DNA of 64,000 bases. Source: an uncultured bacterium. GTDB lineage: Bacteria; Cyanobacteriota; Vampirovibrionia; Gastranaerophilales; Gastranaerophilaceae. Of this stretch, positions 43,319-52,920 are shown piece after piece; position 1 is the stretch's first letter; every line of letters starts with the position of its first letter. The notes under the pieces are model-generated. The model was not told the DNA's origin. It saw nothing but the letters and a program-made list of their open reading frames with translations, and searched no databases. Location: contig CADBUY010000002.1 of assembly GCA_902797965.1 (NCBI GenBank), positions 223,827 through 287,826 of the forward strand. Direction: 5' to 3'. The translations under genes and the position numbers were made by a program.

Positions 43319-46045
43319 ATGAAGATTATTGAAGTAAGAGATGGTTTTATAAAATTTGAAGCTGATAAAAGCATTTACCTGTCTTCATTCATACAAGTTA
43401 TTGGCATGAGTAAAAATTATATTGCTCAGGTTAGTCAGTTGAAAACTTTTGGTGAAATATCTATTGCAAGTGCAAAAATTTTGTTTGTATATGAAGATGA
43501 GCAATTAAAGAATTATGATAAAACCGAACCATCAAAAGATGCAGAAATAACAAGTTTTACGCTTGATATTCTTGATAATTCAGTTAATACAACAAGACCG
43601 GTTATTGTTGGAAAGACGCTCGATAATTCCGGCTGTGTAAAAATTGACGCTTCAGCATTTAATAAAAAAATGCTCGTAAGTGTTGATGACAAAAATATGA
43701 ATAATATTTTAATTCGTAATTTGTCAAAACAATTCGAAAATTTAGGAAAGAAAACAGTTATTATAGATACCCTTGGAGTTGTCGATGCAAAGAAATTTAA
43801 AGCAGGAGTGGATTTTAAACTCCCTCTGGACACTTCATCCCTTGTATTTATGTATGAGTCTTGTCTGAATGATGCAACTTCAGACAGTAAATCGACTATT
43901 GTGGAAATTTTCAGAGATTTATCAGAATATTCAAAAACTGTTCCTTTTGTTCCATTCGGAACTTTAAAATCAATTGTTGATGATATGGTCGATAACCAGC
44001 ATATATTTAAACTTCTGGTCCTAAAAAATAAGCTTGCAAAATTTGAAAAACAGGGTTACTTCGCATCATCTCAAAAAGAAGTGGACAATTTGGATAAAAT
44101 ATTGGAACAAAAATGTTCAATCATTGATTTATCCGGTATGGATACCTTATTCCAAAACAGATATCTTGCCTTTATATATGAAAAACTAAATGGAAGTGAT
44201 AATGTCCAAATTTTACTTGAAACAGCAAATACTGTATCGAAAAAGAATTTAAAAAATATAATATCGGATTCAGAACTTCCTACAACTCTTGTTACTCATT
44301 CAAAATTCCAATATCTTAATGATATTAAAAATATGTTTGATAATTTTATTATTGAACCAACTATTGCTAATAATACAATATTCAAAATTTATTCAACATT
44401 CCTTGGTTCAATGAAAAAGAATACATATTTAATAGCAGGAGAAGCTATAAATTACATTCCAATTGTTTCAGAAGCTCAAATTATAGATGATGTAATTCCT
44501 TATGCACCTGTTGAAAATCCTATTGAAGAACCGGTTGCGAAACCGGTCAATGAACTACTTGAAGAGTCAGTTGAAGAAACGGAAAACGCCGCAGAAATTG
44601 AAGATTTTTCTCCTCAAACGGAACCGGTAGAAGAAGTAAATGAACCAGAAGAAGTTGAAACACTTGATATAATACCTGACGAAAATGACAGAGAAATTGT
44701 GGAAATATCAATAGATGAAGATACAAAAAGTGAAGTCGAGCCTGTTTATAATCAGGAAGAACTTATTAATGCAATTGATGAAAAATCAGACAATGCAATT
44801 GCAGAGATAGCAGAAAATTTAGAAACACCTGATGAAATTGACTTATTTGAAAATGACGAAGAAGAAAATCAAAATGAAATAGTTGGGCATGAAGAAGTTT
44901 CAGAATTAGGAGCAGATACTGCAGAAGTTGCAGAAACAAAAGATGCAGAAGAAACAGAACTTTTGGAATTTTCGGAAGACAATGATGAACCGATGGAAGA
45001 GGCAGAATTAATTGATACTGCTGATGAATTATTATCTGAAGAAAAGACAGAAGAATATTTAGAGGACGATTTACAGCAGGATTTAACATCAGTTAATGAT
45101 GATTCTGTAAATATTAGTGAACTTCCGGATGAGGATATTGCTATAGAAGATGATGAACTTTCTCAGGAAATTTCAACGGACGAATTGTCAGAAGATTTAT
45201 TAGAAGAAGATAATAGCGATTTAACAGAAGATTTGCTGATTGAACAGGAACACTCAGAACAAGCAGATTCTGATGTGTTAGAACCTGAAAAAGCAGAGCA
45301 ACTTATAGAAGAAAACACAGAAGAAACAACTGTTGATTTGGATGGCGATGTAGAAATGCTATTGGAGGAACAGGAAGATACCCCGGAAGAAGAATACCCT
45401 CAAAGTAATGCATTAGATGTTGATTTTTCTGAGCCAAAGATTATGCCTTTGACAGGTGAAGCATTAAACCATGATTTTGATGAAATTGTAGAACTTGATT
45501 CATCAGAGGCAACGGAGGATGACATAATTGTCGATATATCAAATAACGAACAAATAAATATCAATGACGAAATTGAACAAGAGATTATGGAAGATGTCGA
45601 CAAAGTATATACAACCATGAAAAACGAAAATGAGTTAGAAGAAATCTCTGATTCTGATTTGGATTTGATAGATGAACTAAACAATGATGGCGAGGAATTA
45701 GAAGAGTATCATGGCGAACTTGAAGAAGTTTCCGATTCAAATGGCGGTATTTTAGAAGATGTACATCAAGAGCCTGTTCACAAATCAAATGATGCTGATG
45801 AAATTTTAGAACATAAGGAGTCAAGCACTCCTATAGTACCGCTGTATGATGCAGATATTCCACAGGAAGATATGGTCATGAGTGATCCTATTCAGCAGGG
45901 AGATGCTGTTGTTCACGCTAAATATGGAAATGGCGTTGTTGAAAAAATGATTAAATATGGCAATAAGACTCTTTTTGCAATCAACTTTGAAAATATCGGC
46001 CGCAGGTTGTTAGACCCAACTTTGACTGAAATTAAGAGAGTTTAA
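43319..46045 (+). CDS. Long acidic protein: HerA-like N-terminus, acidic linker, PcrA-type C-terminal Tudor domain
   Basis: 908 aa. Residues 1-60 resemble the small beta-barrel that opens HerA-type ATPases (EVRDGFIKFEADKSIYLSSFIQVIG); 100-370 look like a RecA/HerA-like alpha/beta core, but the P-loop GxxGxGKS is absent (LVSVDDKNMNNILIRNLSKQF instead), so it is probably not an active ATPase. Residues about 390-840 are an extended Glu/Asp-rich region. Residues 855-908 (GDAVVHAKYGNGVVEKMIKYG...NIGRRLLDPTLTEIKRV) align with the C-terminal Tudor domain of the PcrA encoded at 20254. Possible DNA/RNA-polymerase-associated factor; function unknown. Confidence 0.7.
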   Translation: MKIIEVRDGFIKFEADKSIYLSSFIQVIGMSKNYIAQVSQLKTFGEISIASAKILFVYEDEQLKNYDKTEPSKDAEITSFTLDILDNSVNTTRPVIVGKTLDNSGCVKIDASAFNKKMLVSVDDKNMNNILIRNLSKQFENLGKKTVIIDTLGVVDAKKFKAGVDFKLPLDTSSLVFMYESCLNDATSDSKSTIVEIFRDLSEYSKTVPFVPFGTLKSIVDDMVDNQHIFKLLVLKNKLAKFEKQGYFASSQKEVDNLDKILEQKCSIIDLSGMDTLFQNRYLAFIYEKLNGSDNVQILLETANTVSKKNLKNIISDSELPTTLVTHSKFQYLNDIKNMFDNFIIEPTIANNTIFKIYSTFLGSMKKNTYLIAGEAINYIPIVSEAQIIDDVIPYAPVENPIEEPVAKPVNELLEESVEETENAAEIEDFSPQTEPVEEVNEPEEVETLDIIPDENDREIVEISIDEDTKSEVEPVYNQEELINAIDEKSDNAIAEIAENLETPDEIDLFENDEEENQNEIVGHEEVSELGADTAEVAETKDAEETELLEFSEDNDEPMEEAELIDTADELLSEEKTEEYLEDDLQQDLTSVNDDSVNISELPDEDIAIEDDELSQEISTDELSEDLLEEDNSDLTEDLLIEQEHSEQADSDVLEPEKAEQLIEENTEETTVDLDGDVEMLLEEQEDTPEEEYPQSNALDVDFSEPKIMPLTGEALNHDFDEIVELDSSEATEDDIIVDISNNEQININDEIEQEIMEDVDKVYTTMKNENELEEISDSDLDLIDELNNDGEELEEYHGELEEVSDSNGGILEDVHQEPVHKSNDADEILEHKESSTPIVPLYDADIPQEDMVMSDPIQQGDAVVHAKYGNGVVEKMIKYGNKTLFAINFENIGRRLLDPTLTEIKRV

Positions 46046-46154
46046 TCATTGTACTTTCTCCCTACTTGATATTTTTTCTTCAGCAAACTAAAATATACAT
46101 GGTCGAAATAGATATTCAAGTTTGGAATCTTGAAAAGCAGAAAGAAGGTTAATA

Positions 46155-46355
46155 ATGAAAGACGGATTACACCCGGATTATAAAAAAACTGTTATTAAAT
46201 GTGTATGCGGTAACGAAATTGAAACAGGTTCTGTTGTAGATAACTTGACAGTTGAAATTTGCTCAAACTGCCACCCATTCTACACCGGTCAACAAAAAAT
46301 TCTTGACTCAGAAGGACGTGTTGAAAGATTTAAAAAACGTTACGGTCAAAAATAA
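46155..46355 (+). CDS. rpmE: 50S ribosomal protein L31, zinc-binding type
   Basis: 66 aa. [22 protein letters not shown] start with Cys16 and Cys18, and [13 protein letters not shown] with Cys36 and Cys39: the C-plus (zinc) form. Monocistronic, terminator directly downstream. Confidence 0.97.
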   Translation: MKDGLHPDYKKTVIKCVCGNEIETGSVVDNLTVEICSNCHPFYTGQQKILDSEGRVERFKKRYGQK

Positions 46356-46383
46356 CGGTTTTGTTAGGATTTTACAAAATAAA

Positions 46384-46410
46384 AAAGTACTCAGTACTGA
46401 GTACTTTTTT
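46384..46410. terminator. Bidirectional terminator between rpmE and the convergent gene
   Basis: AAAAAGTACTCAG / CTGAGTACTTTTTT: perfect stem flanked by A-tract and T-tract, so it works on both strands. Confidence 0.85.
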
Positions 46411-46425
46411 ATTACTTTTATTTTA

Positions 46426-46878
46426 TTATTTTTTTATAACTCTTGTTTCAAAACTTCCGTCTTCAAAGAAAGTATATGCATTATTGTCTTTGATAAGATT
46501 TTGTCCGTCAGTTTTCAAATAACCTATATTTTGAACATAATCTTTCTTTTTAATGTTACCGGTTGTAATTGTGTATTTAATAGTTTTTTGATTAATTTTT
46601 TCAACTGCAATATCGTCTGCTTTTGGATTAGAAAGTTTTACAATATGCTTTGCATCTTCCATGTCAGGAGTTTTGATATCCAATTTAAAAATTCTTTTAA
46701 ACTCTTTTTCTGTATATTTTGCATTCCCTGAATTTAATAATCTTTTTGTTCTTGAAAAAAATATTGAATATTCTAATTCGCTGTCAATTTTGGTTTTGTT
46801 ACCCTCTTTAGCTGCAACTTGATAATAAATTGATTGTATGTCCGCAGGCATTTTTGACAAATCAAAGTCGTATCCCAT
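46426..46878 (-). CDS. Hypothetical protein
   Basis: 150 aa. N-terminal helical part (MPADIQSIYYQVAAKEGNKTKIDSELEYSIFFSRTKRLL) and a beta-rich C-terminal half ending in FFEDGSFETRVIKK. No signal peptide or motif recognised. Monocistronic with a shared terminator. Upstream lies MITE-like copy 2. Confidence 0.6.
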   Translation of the reverse strand: MGYDFDLSKMPADIQSIYYQVAAKEGNKTKIDSELEYSIFFSRTKRLLNSGNAKYTEKEFKRIFKLDIKTPDMEDAKHIVKLSNPKADDIAVEKINQKTIKYTITTGNIKKKDYVQNIGYLKTDGQNLIKDNNAYTFFEDGSFETRVIKK

Positions 46879-46980
46879 CTTTAACTCCTATTTTTCTTAC
46901 TTAATAATTCCCTTATAATTATTTAAAGTAAATCAGAGTTAAAAAATTGCTTTTTACTATTTTAATTTTAATAAAAATTT

Positions 46981-47163
46981 ACAACTTGAGGATGCGGAAA
47001 AAGTCTGAAAAATGACAATTTTTCGACTTTTTCAAATCCGACCTAAGGTGTGTGAGAGTCAGGTCAGGTGCGGGATAGCACGTGACTGCGGGATAGCACG
47101 TGACCTGACTCGAAACCGTACCCCGAAGTTTGCAGGAAAAATTTTAATTTTTCCGCAAACTCA
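46981..47163. mobile_element. MITE-like structured repeat, copy 2
   Basis: 183 bases. Same plan as 19326-19495: TGCGGAAAAA (46993-47002) and TTTTTCCGCA (47148-47157) as inverted ends, hairpin GAAAAAGTCTGAAAAAT/ATTTTTCGACTTTTTC, then stem GAGTCAGGTCA/TGACCTGACTC. The GTGCGGGATAGCAC hairpin inside that stem is duplicated here (TGCGGGATAGCACGTGAC twice). The arms differ in sequence from copy 1 but pairing is kept. It fills the gap between the gene at 46878 and yitT. Confidence 0.7.
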
Positions 47164-47191
47164 CTTAAATCTAAAAAATTTGTAACCTTGG

Positions 47192-48082
47192 TTAGTGTCC
47201 TTTGTGTTTAACGCGTACTCCCTCAACCTCGTGAACATCTTCTGTTACAATAAATGCTTTTGGGTCAAGAGAGTGAACAACATCTTTAAGTTTTGGCATC
47301 TCAAATTTGTTAACAACACAATAAGTCAAAATCTTTTCCTGTCTTGAATACCCGCCCATTGTTCTCATATAAGTAACACTTGTATCAAGTTCTTTCATAA
47401 TAGCATCACCGATTTCACGATAATTTTCAGATACAATTCTTACGGATTTTGATTTATCCAGACCCTCAAGAACTGCATCTATAACCTTAGAGGCTATATA
47501 ATATGTCAAAATTGAGTACAAAGCTCTGTCCCAGCCGAGTAAAAATCCGGCACCCGTATAAATAAACAGGTTGATTATCATTAGAAGTTCTCCGACAGAT
47601 ACAATGCGGAGTTTCTTGGATATTGTAATTGAAAGCATTTCTGTTCCGTCTAAAGAGGCATTATTTCTCAAAATTAATCCAACGCCAAAACCTAAAATTA
47701 TACCGCCAAAAATAGCTGAGAGAATTAAATCTTCTGTAACGTGAAATCCATGAAATACATTTGTTGCAATTGCCAACATTGCGGTTGCAAACAATGTATG
47801 AACAATAAATTTAATACCAAGTTTTTTAAAAGCAAGTAAAATAAATGGAATATTAATACAAAAGATTAACAAACCTAAATTCCATTTTGTAACATAGTGA
47901 ACCATCATTGATATACCGATTACTCCGCCGTCAATGATATTGTTCGGAACGAGGAAAGTTTCCAGTGCTGCAGCTGTAATAAACGCACCAACTGTTATAA
48001 ATAGCGCTCTTGACACATATTCTTTAACTAATTCCGATTTTGTTTTCTTGATTGGCTCAACTTTTTTTCTATGAAAAAACAT
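47192..48082 (-). CDS. YitT-family membrane protein (DUF2179)
   Basis: 296 aa. Five to six membrane helices in residues 25-200, including NNIIDGGVIGISMMVHYVT, the family signature of YitT proteins, then a soluble C-terminal DUF2179 domain (RIVSENYREIGDAIMKEL...YSRQEKILTYCVVNKFEMPKLKDVV). Transport role unproven in the family. Downstream of cdaA with a 135-base gap, so perhaps separately transcribed. Confidence 0.9.
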   Translation of the reverse strand: MFFHRKKVEPIKKTKSELVKEYVSRALFITVGAFITAAALETFLVPNNIIDGGVIGISMMVHYVTKWNLGLLIFCINIPFILLAFKKLGIKFIVHTLFATAMLAIATNVFHGFHVTEDLILSAIFGGIILGFGVGLILRNNASLDGTEMLSITISKKLRIVSVGELLMIINLFIYTGAGFLLGWDRALYSILTYYIASKVIDAVLEGLDKSKSVRIVSENYREIGDAIMKELDTSVTYMRTMGGYSRQEKILTYCVVNKFEMPKLKDVVHSLDPKAFIVTEDVHEVEGVRVKHKGH

Positions 48083-48217
48083 ATATATGCTCTCTTTTCT
48101 TTTGGGATAATAATTTAAACTAAAACTTTTACAAAAATCGTACCATATTATATAAACTGTTTCAATACAATATCTAAACTAAAGATAATTTAAGTTCACA
48201 AATGAAAAAGAATCATT

Positions 48218-49120
48218 TTACTCTTTAATACTTTTTCCTCTTAGCATATCCCACAAATTTTTATGTTTAACATTAGTTTCTTCCGGCTTCTTTTTTAGTT
48301 CCAAAATTGATTCAAGGTCATCTTTAAGGGTTTTCAAGTCTTCGTATTTTTTAAGCATTCCGTCCATACAAACGGAAACGTCACCGGTTTCTTCTGATAC
48401 AACTAGACACGCTGCATCAGAAACTTCTGACATACCTATTGCGGCTCTATGACGTGTTCCGTATTTCCAACTTAGTTTTGGGTCTTCTGTTAGAGGAAGC
48501 AATACTCCTGCTGATTGTATTTTATTGCCGTCAATAACCATTGCTCCATCATGCAGAGGCGTATTTGGGTGAAATATTGTTAGTATTAATTCAGTTGAAA
48601 TTATCCCATCAATTTTTGTTCCGACATCCGGAAATACTCCTGTGTCCAATCCTTTTTTGAACACTATTAATGCACCGGTTTTAGTTTTTATCAGATACTT
48701 AACAGCCTCAATAATTTCTTTTATAACATCTATATCGTTATCCTTCTGAACAAAATGAATATCTTTTGAAAAGAGAGTTTTGCTGATAAATCCGGGCTGT
48801 CCTAAATAACCCAAAAATCGTCTTAGTTCCGGTTGGAAAATAACGATTAAACTGAGAGAGATAATTCCAACAAGACCTTTTGCAAACAAGCCTAAAATTC
48901 TAAGATTGATAAGAATCAAAACTTCACTCATAATCCACAAAAAGATTAAAATAAATATACCTTTAACAAGTTTTTCAGATTGAGTATTTTTGATAAATTT
49001 TCTGTAAAAAAGAAACAAAGTTGATGCAATAATAAAAATTTCAATGATATTTACCCAAGTTAATGACCACTTGAGTTGACCTAAGACGCTCTGTGAAATT
49101 GCTATCAATGTATCTATCAT
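48218..49120 (-). CDS. cdaA: Diadenylate cyclase CdaA
   Basis: 300 aa. Makes cyclic di-AMP from two ATP. Three N-terminal membrane helices (residues 20-97), then the DAC domain with the catalytic DGA (191-193, in LHDGAMVI) and GTRHRAAIG (221-229). Shares a 1-base overlap with lysA at 49120. I recall lysA-cdaA adjacency in cyanobacteria, which fits the proposed lineage. c-di-AMP usually controls potassium and osmotic balance; no receptor is obvious nearby. Confidence 0.95.
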   Translation of the reverse strand: MIDTLIAISQSVLGQLKWSLTWVNIIEIFIIASTLFLFYRKFIKNTQSEKLVKGIFILIFLWIMSEVLILINLRILGLFAKGLVGIISLSLIVIFQPELRRFLGYLGQPGFISKTLFSKDIHFVQKDNDIDVIKEIIEAVKYLIKTKTGALIVFKKGLDTGVFPDVGTKIDGIISTELILTIFHPNTPLHDGAMVIDGNKIQSAGVLLPLTEDPKLSWKYGTRHRAAIGMSEVSDAACLVVSEETGDVSVCMDGMLKKYEDLKTLKDDLESILELKKKPEETNVKHKNLWDMLRGKSIKE

Positions 49121-50442
49121 TATTTTCTCAACCTGCTCGGGATATTGTCGTGTGAAATTAAATCATCAAGACTCTCTCTATTTACTATAATATCAGATTG
49201 TGCAGAATTTACAAGTACCATGGCAGGTTTTTCCACTCTGTTATAATTTGAAGCCATGGAATAATTGTAAGCTCCGGTATTATATACACAAATTACATCT
49301 CCTGTCTCAAGATACGGCAGCTCAATTTCATTAATCAAAATATCTCCGCTTTCGCAATACCTGCCTGCTATTGTAACTTTTTCTTTCTCATTATTTTCAG
49401 GCTTGTTCGCAACATCTGCCAAATATTCCGCTTGATACATACTCGGTCTTGGGTTGTCTGCCATACCCCCATCAACGGCAACATAGCGCTTTGTTTTGCC
49501 ATTTATATTTACAACTTTAGAGCTTCCCACTGTGTATAAAGTTACACCTGATGTTGAGATTATGCTTCTTCCGGGTTCTATATATATTGTCGGAATCTCA
49601 ACAGAGTGCTTGTGCATAGCTTCTGTTATAACTTTAGCCAAATCTTTTGTGTCAGGAGGACAGTCTTTATCTGTGTACTTTACTCCTAATCCACCGCCAA
49701 TATTCATCTCATCAAGATTAAGTCCATATTTTTCATTAATTCTGGCAATCTCTTTTACTAAGATTTCTACTTCATCTTCAAAAGATTTCAACTCAAAAAT
49801 CTGAGAACCGATGTGAGCATGAACACCCTTTAAATTAAGTTGTTTATATTCATCTACAATTAGTTCTACAATTTTGTCAACCTGAGTTAAATCGAACCCG
49901 AATTTTGAATCAATCTGTCCTGTTTGAATATATTCGTGGGTATGACATTCAATTCCAGGAGTTAATCTCAAAAGAATGTCAACTTTTACTCCTTTTTCCA
50001 GAGCAATTTTATTAAGAAGCTCCGCTTCATAAAAATTATCTACGGAAAATCTTCCGACTTTTAAATCAAGAGCAAGTTCTATCTCTTTTCTTGTTTTGTT
50101 ATTACCGTTAAAAAGAACTTTAGACATATCAACTCCTGATTTATAAACCGTATAAATCTCACCTGCTGATACAGTATCAAAACCAAAGCCTTCTTCATCA
50201 AGTATTCTTGCAATTGCAGAAGTACACAGAGCTTTTGAAGCGTACATCATTTTAATATTATGGTATCCCTCAAATGCTTTTTTATAATCTCTGCAAATTC
50301 CTCTAAGAGTTGCTTCATCAATAACATATAGCGGAGTTGCGTATTCTTGAGCCAAATCAACTAAGTCACATCCGCCAATTTCAAGATGCCCTTTATTGTT
50401 TACGCTTGTTGTTATTGGTTTTAGTGATTGATTTACGCTCAT
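49120..50442 (-). CDS. lysA: Diaminopimelate decarboxylase
   Basis: 440 aa PLP enzyme, last step of lysine synthesis. Fold-III alanine-racemase type: PLP Lys70 in MYASKA, HIGSQI near 210, GGGLG near 253, EPGRSI near 298, CESGDIL near 358. Ten bases downstream of apt and overlapping cdaA: the order in transcription is glycosyltransferase-apt-lysA-cdaA. Confidence 0.96.
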   Translation of the reverse strand: MSVNQSLKPITTSVNNKGHLEIGGCDLVDLAQEYATPLYVIDEATLRGICRDYKKAFEGYHNIKMMYASKALCTSAIARILDEEGFGFDTVSAGEIYTVYKSGVDMSKVLFNGNNKTRKEIELALDLKVGRFSVDNFYEAELLNKIALEKGVKVDILLRLTPGIECHTHEYIQTGQIDSKFGFDLTQVDKIVELIVDEYKQLNLKGVHAHIGSQIFELKSFEDEVEILVKEIARINEKYGLNLDEMNIGGGLGVKYTDKDCPPDTKDLAKVITEAMHKHSVEIPTIYIEPGRSIISTSGVTLYTVGSSKVVNINGKTKRYVAVDGGMADNPRPSMYQAEYLADVANKPENNEKEKVTIAGRYCESGDILINEIELPYLETGDVICVYNTGAYNYSMASNYNRVEKPAMVLVNSAQSDIIVNRESLDDLISHDNIPSRLRK

Positions 50443-50451
50443 TTATACCTC

Positions 50452-51006
50452 CTAGTCTAAATCGTAATTTAACATTGAGATAACCTTGTTTCCGGTTGCT
50501 TCTATTTTTTCACGACCTTTTAGCGGATCCAGTTCAATAATAAATGCAGTAGAAACAACTTCGGCACCGATTCTTTTAATCAGATTGCAGGCTGCAATTG
50601 CTGTGCCTCCGGTTGCAAGCAAATCATCAATAACTACAACTCTGTCACCAGCTGAAATCGCATCTTCGTGGATTTCAATTGTATTCGTTCCGTATTCAAG
50701 AGTATAATCTTCTCTTATTGTTTTTGCAGGAAGTTTATTTGGCTTTCTGATTGTGATAAAACCGCATCCTAATTTATATGCAAGTGCTGCACCAAAAATA
50801 AATCCTCTTGATTCAATTCCTGCAACGTAATCAACCTTTTTATCTTTAAACTGCTCATACAAAAAGTCTGTCATCATTTGCATTGCTTTTGCATCTTTTA
50901 CCGCAGTTGTAATATCCAAAAACATAATTCCTTTTTTAGGGAAATCCGGAACCATTCTAATGTGCTCTCTTACGTATTTATAATCGTCAAGTGCTGTTGT
51001 TGTCAT
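50452..51006 (-). CDS. apt: Adenine phosphoribosyltransferase
   Basis: 184 aa, usual length about 170. Salvages adenine to AMP. PRPP-binding loop VVVIDDLLATGGTA near residue 125, IESRGFIFGAALAY near 63 and GCGFITIRKP are diagnostic. Start overlaps the glycosyltransferase stop by 4 bases. Confidence 0.97.
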   Translation of the reverse strand: MTTTALDDYKYVREHIRMVPDFPKKGIMFLDITTAVKDAKAMQMMTDFLYEQFKDKKVDYVAGIESRGFIFGAALAYKLGCGFITIRKPNKLPAKTIREDYTLEYGTNTIEIHEDAISAGDRVVVIDDLLATGGTAIAACNLIKRIGAEVVSTAFIIELDPLKGREKIEATGNKVISMLNYDLD

Positions 51007-52409
51007 TTTAATACCTCTTGTAATTTATTCTGTGCTTCTTTTATCTTATTTTGTAATACTTGTAATTCTTTTGTAATTCTGTCCTTAATCTTTTTCTTTT
51101 CTTCCAGAACTAATCCATGTGCTGTTTTACCCCAGTTCATATCTTTTTTGCAGAATAAAATTTTACCGCAAATAAATATTTCCATCGGGAACCAGATAAT
51201 GAAGAAATAAATAGTAGTCTCAACTGCCTGAAAGAAAGCTTCTTTTCTTGGTTTATTATCGTATTTTCTAAGGCTGTATCTGATTGTCATAAAGAAACCG
51301 GCACCTACGACTGCGGAAACAATTAATGATGACCAGAGAGTGTTATGCAAACTGTACGGATCAACTTTATCAGCAAATAATTTTATAACTCTGAACGTAA
51401 CTTCCATCATAAACCACATCGGCATAATAAATTCAGTGATATACATCGCCATATCAAATCTTGCTTTATGCGACATTTTTTTTGAAAACATAGCCTGAAA
51501 TGAGTATTCAAGATATCTTCTGATAGTTCCCTCAAGCCATCTTCTGCGCTGTCTGAATAGCGGGAACAAATAAACTATACCTTCTTCATATACGCAAGCA
51601 TCCGGGCAGAAACGAATGTCCCAGCCTTTTATATGAAGTCTTGTAGACATGTCTAAGTCATCGGTAATTGTTTCATTATTCCAACCGCCAATATCTTCAA
51701 GAGCTTTTCTTTTTATAAGTTCACCATTCCCTCTTAATTCAACGGCACCTTTAACGGCATCACGACCGACTTGAAGCTGAGTATCCATTGTATATTCATT
51801 ATTTTGGCATCTTGTTAATAAGTTAACATCTTTATTACGAATAACTTTTCTTGCCTGTACCGCTCCTACATCAGCAGGTTCAAGATGAGGAATAAGTTTA
51901 TTTAGAAAATCCGGTTCAACTGTGGCATCAGCATCAAAAACAAGTATTGCTTCACCTTTTGCAACCTGAAAGGCATCATTAAGAACAGCGGATTTCCCCG
52001 GATAAGCATCTTCTCCTCTTACCATAGCGATAACTTTTTCATGTTTATCTGCAAGTTCTTTAATTACAGTAGCTGTGTTATCACTGCTTCTATCATCAAT
52101 TACTATGACTTCAAAGTTAGGGTAATCAATATTTAAAACATTTTCAACTGTATTGGCTATAACCCCCTCTTCATTGTGGGCAGGAATCATAATTGATACA
52201 AAAGGTTTATAGTTTTCATTTATGACAAGCGGATATTTTTTTAATTTACGTTTTTGATATATGCTTGCAGCTATTGAATACAAGCCGTACATAACCATAC
52301 ATGCACAAAGAATAACAAACCCTTTTGTTGTGTCAATGTAATTTTGGAAGATGTACAAAAACACACCTAAACCAAATAATATAAAGAATAAAAGTAATCT
52401 TTCTCTCAT
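51003..52409 (-). CDS. Membrane family 2 glycosyltransferase (PgaC/BcsA-like)
   Basis: 468 aa processive-type GT2. Two N-terminal helices (5-45), then the GT-A domain: VSIMIPAHNEEGVI near 72, VIDDRSSDNT, LVFDADATVEPDFL near 155 (DxD), TDDLDMSTRLH near 245 and QRRRWLEG near 285 (QxxRW). Three to four C-terminal helices. A short coiled-coil-like tail (440-468) ends the protein. Probably builds an extracellular beta-linked polysaccharide such as poly-GlcNAc, but no pgaB/D or BcsB partner is here. Confidence 0.9.
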   Translation of the reverse strand: MRERLLLFFILFGLGVFLYIFQNYIDTTKGFVILCACMVMYGLYSIAASIYQKRKLKKYPLVINENYKPFVSIMIPAHNEEGVIANTVENVLNIDYPNFEVIVIDDRSSDNTATVIKELADKHEKVIAMVRGEDAYPGKSAVLNDAFQVAKGEAILVFDADATVEPDFLNKLIPHLEPADVGAVQARKVIRNKDVNLLTRCQNNEYTMDTQLQVGRDAVKGAVELRGNGELIKRKALEDIGGWNNETITDDLDMSTRLHIKGWDIRFCPDACVYEEGIVYLFPLFRQRRRWLEGTIRRYLEYSFQAMFSKKMSHKARFDMAMYITEFIMPMWFMMEVTFRVIKLFADKVDPYSLHNTLWSSLIVSAVVGAGFFMTIRYSLRKYDNKPRKEAFFQAVETTIYFFIIWFPMEIFICGKILFCKKDMNWGKTAHGLVLEEKKKIKDRITKELQVLQNKIKEAQNKLQEVLK

Positions 52410-52506
52410 AAACCTTCCAATACAGTATAATTATACCAAAAACAAGGCTTTTGGCAAATACAAATTTGGTAATTATATACAATTTTACATAAATTTTTAT
52501 GTTATA

Positions 52507-52920
52507 TTATGCAAGGTAATCCAATATTGCACCGCCAATTTCTTCTGTTGGGTCAAAATTAGCATCTTTTGGCGGATTTATCGAATCCTGAATAAGCATT
52601 TTTACTAATGGACCAAATGCATCAGGAACTTTTGTTTTTCTGTATATCCCTGCTAAAAAAGTCTGAATGTTTGGCGACTTTGTATCATTATATTTTGAAA
52701 GAGTAGGATAAATATTTGCAATTTTATTTTTGTCTATTCCGTTATCAAGCATTAAATTCAATACATACAAATCTTCGACAACCTGTTCTTCATTTATAGG
52801 CTCATTGAGTTCCTGCCGAATTTTTACTATTTCCGCTTCACCTCTTTGAGCACGTTCTGAAGTTGTGTTGTTAAATATGCAGTAGTTTCTGTATTGTGTC
52901 GGATAAGATACTGTTGTCAT
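52507..52920 (-). CDS. Hypothetical protein downstream of prepilin peptidase
   Basis: 137 aa. MTTVSYPTQYRNYCIFNNTTSERAQRGEAEIV then helical, ending EEIGGAILDYLA. Its start overlaps the pilD end by 50 bases, suggesting translational coupling or a mis-set start. No family recognised. Confidence 0.6.
   Translation of the reverse strand: MTTVSYPTQYRNYCIFNNTTSERAQRGEAEIVKIRQELNEPINEEQVVEDLYVLNLMLDNGIDKNKIANIYPTLSKYNDTKSPNIQTFLAGIYRKTKVPDAFGPLVKMLIQDSINPPKDANFDPTEEIGGAILDYLA

Noticed and set aside
44766..45824. Leucine/histidine-rich minus-strand ORFs opposite the acidic protein
   Set aside because: They are the mirror image of Glu/Asp codons (GAA/GAT) in the acidic linker, a known artefact.
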